Origin: Azospirillum ramasamyi
GTDB lineage: Bacteria; Pseudomonadota; Alphaproteobacteria; Azospirillales; Azospirillaceae
Assembly (NCBI RefSeq): GCF_003233655.1
Contig: NZ_CP029835.1
Location: 226,342-290,341, forward strand
Length of the DNA: 64,000 bases
Direction: 5' to 3'
Shown: in pieces, positions 1 to 7,502 of the stretch
How positions within the stretch are numbered: the stretch's first letter is position 1
Layout of the letters: the number at the start of each line of letters is the position of its first letter
Program-made: the position numbers and the translations under genes
Notes under the pieces: model-generated
The model's database searches: none
What the model was told of the DNA's origin: nothing
What the model saw: only the letters and a program-made list of their open reading frames with translations

Positions 1-452
1 TGTTCCGCAAGATGATCGCGAACGGCGCCGACCATCTGCCGGTCACCGACGAGCGGATGACCCGCTTCTGGATCACGCTGCAGCACGGCGTCGATTTCGT
101 GCTGTCCTGCTTCGCCATGATGCAGGGCGGCGAGATCTTCGTGCCGAAGATCCCGAGCATGCGCATCGCCGACCTCGCCCGCGCCATGGCGCCGGACCTG
201 CCGCAGAGGATCGTCGGCATCCGGCCGGGCGAGAAGCTGCACGAGGTGATGATCACCGAGGACGATTCCCGCCAGACCTACGAGCTGGCCGACCGCTACG
301 TGATCGAGCCGGCCTTCGCCTTCTGGCAGCATGCGCCGTACGAGCGGCTGAACGCCCGTCCGGTCGCCGACGGCTTCCGCTATGCCAGCGACGGCAACGA
401 CGACTGGCTGGACGGCGAGCGGCTGCGCGCCCTGCTGGCCGAAGCGCCCTGA
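1..452 (+). CDS. pseB: PseB, UDP-N-acetylglucosamine 4,6-dehydratase (inverting), 3' part
   Basis: This is the C-terminal part of the short-chain dehydrogenase-like enzyme that removes water from UDP-GlcNAc and inverts C5, the first step of pseudaminic acid synthesis in the cytoplasm. The frame enters from the left edge (first full codon at 3), so about 149 residues are visible and the Rossmann and catalytic parts lie outside the window. Visible family features are the stretch VTDERMTRFWITL, which contacts substrate in this family, the block IFVPKIPSMRIADLA, and the GIRPGEKLHE segment. The stop overlaps the pseC start by one base (TGATG), so the two are translationally coupled. The main alternative is a related nucleotide-sugar 4,6-dehydratase, but the pseC neighbour supports PseB. 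Confidence 0.9.
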   Translation, partial: FRKMIANGADHLPVTDERMTRFWITLQHGVDFVLSCFAMMQGGEIFVPKIPSMRIADLARAMAPDLPQRIVGIRPGEKLHEVMITEDDSRQTYELADRYVIEPAFAFWQHAPYERLNARPVADGFRYASDGNDDWLDGERLRALLAEAP

Positions 453-1696
453 TGGCGGAGCCCCTTCCGGCGGAGCCGCCCTTCCTGCCCTATGGCCGCC
501 AAACGGTGGAGGAGGAGGACGTCGCCGCGGTGGCGGCGGTCCTGCGCGGCGACTGGCTGACCCAGGGGCCGGCGGTCGCCGCCTTCGAGCGGGCCTTGGC
601 CGCGCGGGTGGGGGCGGCCGGGGCGGTGGCCTGCGCCAACGGCACCGCGGCGCTGCGGCTGGCCTATGCCGCGCTCGGCATCGGGCCGGGCGACGCGGTG
701 GTGGTGCCGTCGAACACGTTTCTCGCTACGGCGTCGGCCGCCCGCCACGCCGGGGCCGAGGTCGCCTTCGCCGACGTCGATCCCGACAGCGGCCTGATGG
801 GCGTGGCCGAGGCCGAGGCCGCCATCGCCCGCGCGGCCAAGGCCGGCTGGCGCGTCCGCGCCCTCGCCCCCGTCCATTACGCCGGCCAGACCGCCCCGAT
901 GGCCGGCCTCGCCGCGCTTGCGCAGGCGGAGGGGCTGGCGCTGGTCGAGGATGCCTGCCACGCCATCGGCACGGTCGATCTGTCCGCTGGCGAGAGGCCG
1001 GTCGGCGCCGGATGGCGGGAGGTGGAGGCGGGATCGCTGACCGTCTTCTCCTTCCATCCGGTCAAGACCATCGCGGCGGGGGAGGGCGGGGCGGTCACCG
1101 GCGGCGACCCGGCGCTGATGGCGCGGGTGCGGCGCCTGTGCAACCACGGCATGATGCGCGCGCCCGAAGCGGGGGAGGGCTTCGCCGATCCCGACGCCGC
1201 GCTGGATGCGGAGGGCAGGCCCAACCCCTGGTACTACGAGATGGCGGAGCCGGGCTTCAACCACCGCCTTTCCGACATCCATGCGGCGCTGGTTCTGAGC
1301 CAGCTTGGCCGGCTCGACCGCCTCATCGGGCGGCGGGCGCGGCTGATGGCGCTCTATGCGGAGCGGCTGGCCCCGCTGGCCCCGCTGGTGCGGCCGCCGG
1401 CCCTGGTGCCCTGGTGCCGGCCGGCCTGGCACCTGTGCGCGGCGCGCATCGACTTCAAGGCGGCCGGGCGGAGCCGTTCCGCCGTGATGACCGCCCTGCG
1501 CACCCTGGGCATCGGTAGCCAGGTACACTATATCCCAGTCCATCGCCAACCCTACTGGCGCCGACGCTACGGCGATCTCGTCCTGCCCGGCGCCATGGCC
1601 CATTATGCCCATACGTTGTCGCTGCCGCTGTTCCCGGCCATGGCCGACGGCGATGTCGACAGGGTCGCCGCGGCGCTGGAGCGGGTTCTGACCTGA
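452..1696 (+). CDS. pseC: PseC, UDP-4-amino-4,6-dideoxy-N-acetyl-beta-L-altrosamine transaminase
   Basis: A 414-residue PLP-dependent aminotransferase of the DegT/DnrJ/EryC1 family, expected to transfer an amino group to C4 of the keto sugar made by PseB. The N-terminal pattern LPYGRQTVEEEDV followed by WLTQGP is typical of PseC. CANGTAAL near residue 61 matches the phosphate-cup segment, EDACHAIG near residue 166 carries the Asp that contacts the pyridine ring, and SFHPVKTIAAGEGG places the Schiff-base lysine at about residue 205. The length is slightly above the usual 380-390 residues. It starts inside the pseB stop codon. No pseF, pseG, pseI or pseH follows directly; a PseH-like acetyltransferase is encoded near 36.7-37.2 kb. 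Confidence 0.88.
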   Translation: MAEPLPAEPPFLPYGRQTVEEEDVAAVAAVLRGDWLTQGPAVAAFERALAARVGAAGAVACANGTAALRLAYAALGIGPGDAVVVPSNTFLATASAARHAGAEVAFADVDPDSGLMGVAEAEAAIARAAKAGWRVRALAPVHYAGQTAPMAGLAALAQAEGLALVEDACHAIGTVDLSAGERPVGAGWREVEAGSLTVFSFHPVKTIAAGEGGAVTGGDPALMARVRRLCNHGMMRAPEAGEGFADPDAALDAEGRPNPWYYEMAEPGFNHRLSDIHAALVLSQLGRLDRLIGRRARLMALYAERLAPLAPLVRPPALVPWCRPAWHLCAARIDFKAAGRSRSAVMTALRTLGIGSQVHYIPVHRQPYWRRRYGDLVLPGAMAHYAHTLSLPLFPAMADGDVDRVAAALERVLT

Positions 1697-1904
1697 CGGA
1701 TGTCCAGCCGGCCGTCCTGAGGGAGGATCGGGATCCCCCCACCCCTCACCCACGCGATTCCGTTAGCGTTTTGGACAGGATGGTCGGATAACAATGGCGT
1801 CGTCAGGACGGCATAGGCCTAGCTCCAACGGCTGAAGAGCCGCATGGCCGGGCCGGGTCATCCCGAACGCCGCTCCACAGTGCTTCGCGTACGGACCTCA
1901 GAAT

Positions 1905-3443
1905 TTGTTTCGCAACACGCTTTGGAATCTGCTTGGCGAGGGCCTCCCCATGTTGGCGGCCCTCCTGTCGATTCCGTTGCTCATTTCCGCCGTCGGGATG
2001 GAGCGTTTCGGCGCGCTCACCCTGATCTGGGCGCTGCTCGGCTATCTGGGCGTGCTCGACCTCGGGCTGGGGCGGTCGCTGGTGCAGGTCATCGCCGACC
2101 GGATCGGGCATGGGGGACAGGCCGGGCGCACGGACGACAAGCCCGGACCCGACCAGGGCGGCAACACGGCGGGCATCGCCGGGCCGGCCATCGCCCTGAT
2201 GGGGGCCATCGGCCTCTTGACCGGCGGGGCGGTGGCGTTGGGCGCCGGGCTGCTGGCCGACCGCTTCCAGCTGGACACAGGCACCTCGCCGGAGGAAATC
2301 CGGGTCAGCCTGCTGATCGCCGCGGCCATCGTGCCGATCGCGCTGGTTTCCGCCGGCCTGCGCGGCATTCTGGAGGCCCACCAGCGTTTCCGCCCGATCA
2401 GTCTGGTGCGGATGACGGTGGGGGTGCTGAACTACCTGAGCCCGCTCTTCGTGCTGCCCTTCAGCCAGAGCCTGGTGCCGGTGATCGCCGCCATCGCGGT
2501 GGGGCGCTTCATCGGGCTGATCGGCTATGGGGTGCTGGCCGTGCGCCAGATGCCGGACCTGCTGCGCCCCATCCGCTGGGGCCGCCAGAGCCTGCGCGGG
2601 CTGTTCACCATGAGCGCCTGGATGATGCTGAATAATCTGGTCGGCCCGGCGATGCTCTATGCCGACCGCTTCATCCTGCTCAGCCTGGTTCCGGCGGCGA
2701 TGGTCGCCTTCTACACGACGCCGTTCGAGTTGCTGTCGCGGCTGATGGTGATCCCCGGCGCCCTGTCGCTGGCGCTGTTCCCGCTGGCCTCCAGCCTTTT
2801 CCGGCGCGATCCGCCGGCGCTGGGCCGCATCCTGGACGCCGGCGGCCACCTGACGCTGGCGGTGTTCCTGGCGATGCAGGCCGCCACCATCGTCGGCGGC
2901 GAGACGGCTCTGGGGCTGTGGCTGGGCCCGGCCTTCGCCGCCAATAGCGCGTCGGTCCTGTCGATCCTGATGCTGGGCGTCTTCTTCAACGCCACCGCCT
3001 ATGTGCCCAACACTCTGATCCAGAGCGTCGGCCGCGTCGACGTGACGGCGCGGCTGCAGCTGGCCGAGCTGCCGGTCTATCTCGGCGTGCTGTGGCTGCT
3101 GGCCGACCGCTACGGCGCCGTCGGCGCCGCCGCGGCCTGGAGCCTGCGCACGGCGGTCGATTGCGGGCTTCTGCTGGTCCTGCTGCCGCGCGTGGCGCCG
3201 GGCACGGGCGCGGTGGCGCTGACCATCGGCCTGCGCGCGCTGCTGGCCGGGGCGGCGGGAACGGCCGGGCTGCTGGTCGGCGGGCCGGTGGGGGCGGCGA
3301 TCAGCCTGGCCGGCCTGCTGGCCGTCGGCCTGGGCGTCGCCGGCCGGCTGCTGCGCACCCGGTCCTGGGAGAAGCTGTCCGCCCCGCTGCGCAAGTCCCG
3401 CTCGGCAAGGCTGATCGACGGAACCGCCGCGGACCGCACGTAG
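1905..3443 (+). CDS. Wzx-like oligosaccharide flippase (MOP superfamily membrane protein)
   Basis: A 512-residue polytopic inner-membrane protein of the polysaccharide-export type, expected to flip lipid-linked sugar units across the membrane. The first 30 residues (NTLWNLLGEGLPMLAALLSIPLLI) have the usual Wzx opening of a short amphipathic helix leading into the first membrane span. Repeated hydrophobic segments through the protein are consistent with about 12 to 14 spans, and the family's small-residue-rich loops are present. The longest frame begins with TTG at 1905; an ATG at 1950 is an alternative, and neither has a strong ribosome binding site. About 208 bases separate it from pseC, so it may have its own promoter. 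It probably belongs to the same surface-glycan locus. The transported substrate cannot be told from sequence. Confidence 0.82.
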   Translation: MFRNTLWNLLGEGLPMLAALLSIPLLISAVGMERFGALTLIWALLGYLGVLDLGLGRSLVQVIADRIGHGGQAGRTDDKPGPDQGGNTAGIAGPAIALMGAIGLLTGGAVALGAGLLADRFQLDTGTSPEEIRVSLLIAAAIVPIALVSAGLRGILEAHQRFRPISLVRMTVGVLNYLSPLFVLPFSQSLVPVIAAIAVGRFIGLIGYGVLAVRQMPDLLRPIRWGRQSLRGLFTMSAWMMLNNLVGPAMLYADRFILLSLVPAAMVAFYTTPFELLSRLMVIPGALSLALFPLASSLFRRDPPALGRILDAGGHLTLAVFLAMQAATIVGGETALGLWLGPAFAANSASVLSILMLGVFFNATAYVPNTLIQSVGRVDVTARLQLAELPVYLGVLWLLADRYGAVGAAAAWSLRTAVDCGLLLVLLPRVAPGTGAVALTIGLRALLAGAAGTAGLLVGGPVGAAISLAGLLAVGLGVAGRLLRTRSWEKLSAPLRKSRSARLIDGTAADRT

Positions 3444-3597
3444 CACCAGCGGCTTTCGATCGCCCGGCTTTCGCGGGCATGTGCCGCTGGTATGGCGTCA
3501 CCTTGCCAGGACTAAGGTGCGCGGGTGGTTCCTTTGCCGTCGGAAATGCGCTATGTGAGCGGAAACTCTGTGCAACGCTGGTTGGAGTTCGAAGGCC

Positions 3598-3894
3598 ATG
3601 GCCGAGGGTACTGTGGACTATTACGCGATGGTCGAAGAGGCTTGGCAGCTCAGCGACACCGCGCGCGACTATGTGAAGAACGCAGGCCGCGAGGTGGACA
3701 ACACCGAGCTGTGGGAGAAGGTGTTCGCCTCTTCGCCGCTGATCGACCTGGAACGCACCCGCGCCGAAGGCGGCCAGCCGCTGCAGAAGATCTTCTTCAA
3801 GAACCCCTACGGCCTGCAGTACCGCGCCGACCACAAGGACTGGATCCCGTTCCGCCACGGCGCGCTCGACCCGGCCTACCTCCAGGTGATCTGA
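3598..3894 (+). CDS. Hypothetical small soluble protein, 98 residues
   Basis: I do not recognise a family. The protein is acidic to neutral and mostly polar, without signal peptide or membrane span. It begins MAEGTVDYYAMVEEAWQL and has an aromatic-rich C-terminal half (FFKNPYGLQYRADHKDWIPF). Composition and codon use look like a real gene, with strong third-position GC, and GAAGG sits just upstream of the ATG. It stands alone between the flippase gene and an RTX gene on the same strand, 87 bases before the latter. No function is proposed. Confidence 0.6.
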   Translation: MAEGTVDYYAMVEEAWQLSDTARDYVKNAGREVDNTELWEKVFASSPLIDLERTRAEGGQPLQKIFFKNPYGLQYRADHKDWIPFRHGALDPAYLQVI

Positions 3895-3981
3895 GAGGCG
3901 GGGCGTCCGGAGGCCGCACCCGCTCCTGACGGGCCGCGGTGCGGGAACGCTGCCGCAAGGGGAGCGGGCAGGGGAGCGAGC

Positions 3982-6417
3982 ATGGCGCGGCTGGTGGCGG
4001 GGCAGGGCTTCGCCCTCGATCTGGATGAGGCCCGGCTGGCGAACGGCTTCGTCGCCGACGCCTTCACCGCCGCGCCGGACGCCTCCTCCATCGCCGCCGG
4101 CGCCGGCAGCCTGACCGTCGCCCGCACGGTCGCCGGCCGGGTGCACGCCGTCCAGCTGGACTATGCCGCCTCCGGCAGCGGGGCGGGGGCGGGCGTCCGC
4201 TTCACCGGGTTGAGCGACCGCGATGCGGCCGGTGCCCTGCGCTACCGGATCGAGGGGCTGGACGTCGCTCTGACGGGCGGGACGCTCGACCGGCTCGGCG
4301 CCCGCATCTTCCAGCAGATCGACGGCTTCGCCGGGGCAGACGGCAACGACAGCGTCTATCTCGGCGTGCCCGGCGGCCGCAGCTTCGACGGCGGCGGCGG
4401 CACCGACCGTGCCATCTACACCGCCGACCCGCGCCGCTATGCCCTGCAGGACGGCAGCTACCGTGCCGAGACGCCGGTGGTGGTGGCGCTCGACGACGGC
4501 GGCCGGCGCTATGCCGTGGTGTCGAGCCGGAACGCCGATACGCTGACCGATGTCGAGCTGATCACCATCGACGGCCGCACCGCCGCCCCGGCGGCGTTCG
4601 CCTTCGACGCGCTCGGCTATCTGGCGGCCAACCGCGACCTTGCCGTGGCCTTCGGCGGCAATGTGGTGGCCGCCGCCGCCCATTATTCCTGGAACGGCCG
4701 GAACGAGGGGCGCAGCCTGGGCGGCTTCGACGCGCTGGGCTACCTGGGCGCTAATCCCGACGTGCTGGCGGCGGTCGGCGTCGATGCCGGGGCCGCAATC
4801 CGGCATTACCTGGCCTATGGCGCCCGCGAAGGGCGGACCGCCGGGTTCGATCCCTACGGCTATCTCGCCTCCCACCCCGACGTGCTGGCCGCCGTCGGCA
4901 TCGATCCGGCGGCGGCGGTGGCCCATTATGCCCGCTTCGGCCGGGGCGAGGGGCGCGGCGTGACCTTCGACGCGGCGTCCTATCTGGCGGCCAATGCGGA
5001 CGTGGCGGCGGCCACCGGCGGCAATGCCGCGGCCGCCAAGCTCCATTACCTCGTCTTCGGCCGGCATGAGGGACGGCCATTGCGGGCGCCCCCCGCCGGC
5101 CGGTCCCCGGCTGCGGCCTCCATGAGGCTGGCCATGCCGGCCGCCGCACTCCCGGGAACGCAGGGGGCACCTCTCTGGGCGCCGCTGGGGGCGCCGCAGG
5201 GGGCGCCGGTCGTGGTGACCGGGACGGCCGGCAACGACACGCTGAGCGGCAGCCCCGCCTTTGACGCGCTGGGCAACCCGATCTCCGACGCGGTGGACGG
5301 GCTGGGCGGCATCGACACCTTCGTGCTGACCGGGGCGCTCGCCGCCTACTCGCTGGCCATCAATGCCAACGGCAATCTCCTGGTCATCGGTCCCGACGGC
5401 ACCGACACGCTGACCGGCATCGAGCTGCTGCAGGCCACCGACGGGCTTCATCCGGTGGGGCTGCTGGTCGGCTTTTCCCAGCCTTCGCTGACCGGGCTGA
5501 CCGTCTCGCCCGCCGCCTCCGCCGGCGCCGACTATCTGGTGGGCGGGAGCCGGGGCGATGCCATCGGCGGCGGAGCCGGCAACGACACCATCGCCGGGCT
5601 GGCCGGCAACGACACGCTGTTCGGCAATGCCGGCAACGACGTCCAGCTGGGCGGCGACGGCGCCGACCAGCTGGAGGGCGGGGCTGGCAACGACCTGATG
5701 TTCGGCGGGGCGGGGGACGATCTGCTGCGCGGCGACGTCATCGACGTCGTCGGCAACGACACCCTGCTGGGCGAGGACGGCAACGACTGGCTCGACGCCG
5801 GGGCGGGCAACGACTGGCTGGACGGCGGCGCCGGCAACGACACGCTTTATGGCGGGCCGGGGGCCGACGTGCTGCGCGGCGGCAGCGGCGACGACGTGCT
5901 GTTCGGCGACGTCTATTCCGACCGCAGCCACGAAATCTCGGTCAACCCCGCCGACACCATCACCCTGTACGAGGACGTCCTGCTGGGCGGCGACGGCAAC
6001 GACACGCTGATCGGCGGCTATGGCGCCGACCTGATGGACGGCGGCGCCGGGGCGGATGTCTTCTCCATCCGCAACCTGAACGAATCCACCCTGGCCGCCC
6101 CCGACGTCATCATCAACTTCAACGGTGCCGTCGTGGCGGAGCAGGCCCTGCAGGGGCTGGCGAGCTACGCAACCGTCGGGGCCGAGGGCGACCGCATCGA
6201 CCTTTCGGAAATCGACGCCATCGCCGGCACCCCTGCCAACGATGCCTTCACCTTCATCGGCACCGCCGGCTTCACCGCGGCCGGCGAGCTGCGCTATCAG
6301 ACCTCCGGAACGGTCACGCTGATCGAGGGCGACGTGAACGGCGATCGCATGGCCGACTTCCGCATCCAGGTCAACATCGCCAACTACACCTTCTCCGCCT
6401 TCGACTTCGTCCTGTAG
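3982..6417 (+). CDS. RTX-type calcium-binding protein with four YLA-NPDV repeats, putative type I secreted protein
   Basis: An 811-residue acidic protein without a signal peptide. Residues about 1-205 form an unrecognised N-terminal domain. Residues about 208-368 are four ~40-residue repeats with the pattern F-D-x3-YLAANPDV-x-AA-x-G ... HY-x3-G-x2-EGR. Residues about 515-695 carry many glycine- and aspartate-rich nonapeptides (GGAGNDTL, GGDGADQL and similar) that bind Ca2+ and fold after export. The last residues (ADFRIQ ... SAFDFVL) resemble the C-terminal secretion region of serralysin-type RTX proteins. A good GGGGAG ribosome site lies 5 bases before the ATG. The type I transporter genes at 11816-15720 are the likely export route (inference from proximity). 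The substrate or ligand is unknown. Confidence 0.85.
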   Translation: MARLVAGQGFALDLDEARLANGFVADAFTAAPDASSIAAGAGSLTVARTVAGRVHAVQLDYAASGSGAGAGVRFTGLSDRDAAGALRYRIEGLDVALTGGTLDRLGARIFQQIDGFAGADGNDSVYLGVPGGRSFDGGGGTDRAIYTADPRRYALQDGSYRAETPVVVALDDGGRRYAVVSSRNADTLTDVELITIDGRTAAPAAFAFDALGYLAANRDLAVAFGGNVVAAAAHYSWNGRNEGRSLGGFDALGYLGANPDVLAAVGVDAGAAIRHYLAYGAREGRTAGFDPYGYLASHPDVLAAVGIDPAAAVAHYARFGRGEGRGVTFDAASYLAANADVAAATGGNAAAAKLHYLVFGRHEGRPLRAPPAGRSPAAASMRLAMPAAALPGTQGAPLWAPLGAPQGAPVVVTGTAGNDTLSGSPAFDALGNPISDAVDGLGGIDTFVLTGALAAYSLAINANGNLLVIGPDGTDTLTGIELLQATDGLHPVGLLVGFSQPSLTGLTVSPAASAGADYLVGGSRGDAIGGGAGNDTIAGLAGNDTLFGNAGNDVQLGGDGADQLEGGAGNDLMFGGAGDDLLRGDVIDVVGNDTLLGEDGNDWLDAGAGNDWLDGGAGNDTLYGGPGADVLRGGSGDDVLFGDVYSDRSHEISVNPADTITLYEDVLLGGDGNDTLIGGYGADLMDGGAGADVFSIRNLNESTLAAPDVIINFNGAVVAEQALQGLASYATVGAEGDRIDLSEIDAIAGTPANDAFTFIGTAGFTAAGELRYQTSGTVTLIEGDVNGDRMADFRIQVNIANYTFSAFDFVL
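4603..5085 (+). repeat. Four tandem ~120-bp coding repeats (YLA-NPDV units)
   Basis: Units begin at the Phe codon at 4603, 4726, 4846 and 4966, a spacing of 123, 120 and 120 bases. Each encodes F-D ... YLA/YLG ... NPDV or NADV ... G ... HY ... G ... EGR. These copies are more diverged at DNA level than those of the two related genes at 9585 and 20681. Confidence 0.85.
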
Positions 6418-6436
6418 GCGCACGGTGGTCACCCTC

Positions 6437-7036
6437 ATGATGTTCACCCTCGTCAGGACCGAACGGTTCGAGCAGGAGATCAAGAAGAGCCGCTTCCTGG
6501 CCTATGCCGCCCCGGCCGGCAGCGAGGAGGAGGCGCGCCGCGTCATCGCCGCCGGCAGCAGCCCGGATGCCGGCCACAATTGCTGGGCCTTCCGGATCGG
6601 CGACATCTACCGCTTCAGCGACGACGGCGAGCCCGGCGGGACGGCGGGGCGGCCGATCCTGCAGGCGATCGAAGGGCAGGGCCTGGACCGCGTGGCGGTG
6701 GTGGTCAGCCGCTGGTTCGGCGGCATCCTGCTGGGCGCGGGAGGGCTGGTGCGGGCCTATGGCGGCACGGCGGCCAGCTGCCTGAAGGCGGCGGAGCGCG
6801 AGCCGATCGTCGACTATGCCACCCTGTCCGTCGCCTGCGCCTTCGCCGAGGAGGCGCGGATCCGCTCCAGCCTCGGCCCCTTTCCCGGCACCCAGGTCGA
6901 GACCACGGGCTTCAGCGCCGACGGCGTCCAGCTTCTAGTCACGCTGCCCCGCGACCGTGTGGAGGATTTCACCCGCATGGTCACCGACCTCTCCCGTGGG
7001 CAGGCGGTGATCGGCCCTGTCGGCGAGCGCGGTTGA
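6437..7036 (+). CDS. YigZ/IMPACT family protein (UPF0029)
   Basis: A soluble protein of about 199 residues that matches the YigZ family throughout. The N-terminal IMPACT-like domain contains EQEIKKSRFLAYA near residue 12, then DAGHNCWAFRIG, FSDDGEPGGTAGRPIL and VVVSRWFGGILLGAGGLVRAYG, the most conserved blocks of the family. The C-terminal ferredoxin-like domain (VACAFAEEARIRSSL onward) is the part resembling EF-G domain IV. The biochemical role of the bacterial members is unsettled; the eukaryotic relative IMPACT acts on the translation-control kinase GCN2. A GTG at 6425 would add four residues, but domain alignment favours the ATG at 6437 or 6440. It is a housekeeping-type gene sitting between two RTX genes, so it is probably unrelated to them in function. 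Confidence 0.88.
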   Translation: MMFTLVRTERFEQEIKKSRFLAYAAPAGSEEEARRVIAAGSSPDAGHNCWAFRIGDIYRFSDDGEPGGTAGRPILQAIEGQGLDRVAVVVSRWFGGILLGAGGLVRAYGGTAASCLKAAEREPIVDYATLSVACAFAEEARIRSSLGPFPGTQVETTGFSADGVQLLVTLPRDRVEDFTRMVTDLSRGQAVIGPVGERG

Positions 7037-7502
7037 GCGGAAAGCCCAGCATTTTTCCATAAGTCAAATTATGTGTTTTCCATTCCATGAAATCATGATC
7101 AAAAATGATGATTTCATGGTTTGGAAACTTGTCGCGGTGCCGTCGGGCCTAGCTGCTGATGGAGAAGGCTGACGGGAAAGTTACCCCTTTTTCGTACGCT
7201 ATAAATGATTGATTCCCGCAAAATGGAAATTTCGAGCAGGCGCGCGTTAAGGCGGTGCTCCGCCGAAATCACCGGATAAGTAACGCCATCCTTCTTCCGT
7301 TTTACTTGGAAGGATTGCCCGCTCTAGCTGGTGATACCCCGACTTATCGAATTGTGGGCGGCGGCCTTTTCCTCACATTTGGGCGAGCATGGCCAATCGG
7401 CCCAAGAAATCATCACCGGAGCGCGGTTGCGTGCCGGCGGCCGGCGGGAAATGTCCCCCCGTCCCGGTCATGCCGCCCTGCCGCCGTCAAGGAGAACCAT
7501 CT
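7037..7502. other. 466-base intergenic and leader region, AT-richer than surroundings
   Basis: No coding sequence is credible here. The left half (about 7055-7130) is markedly richer in A and T and holds the perfect inverted repeat at 7085-7119. The right half leads into the DUF4347 gene. An in-frame ATG at 7389 would extend that protein by 38 residues of low-quality sequence, but the ribosome site AAGGAG at 7489-7494 fits the GTG at 7503, so 7389-7502 is treated as untranslated leader. Confidence 0.6.
7085..7119. promoter_or_regulatory. Perfect 12-bp inverted repeat, possible operator or transcript hairpin
   Basis: The arms CCATGAAATCAT (7085-7096) and ATGATTTCATGG (7108-7119) are exact reverse complements around an 11-base spacer. 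There is no T-run after it, so it is not a typical terminator for the yigZ-family gene. It lies about 380 bases before the DUF4347/RTX gene, in the AT-rich part of the intergenic region, a plausible site for a dimeric regulator. Function is inferred only. Confidence 0.5.

Noticed and set aside
5526..6065. Short regularly spaced GGCAACGAC units considered as a repeat array
   Set aside because: They are the codons of RTX Ca-binding nonapeptides, explained fully by the coding sequence.
3301..6483. Very long minus-strand open frame opposite the RTX gene (about 1060 codons)
   Set aside because: It is the antisense shadow of the RTX gene; the protein is a low-complexity Val/Gly/Asp/Gln-rich string with no domain, typical of high-GC antisense frames.
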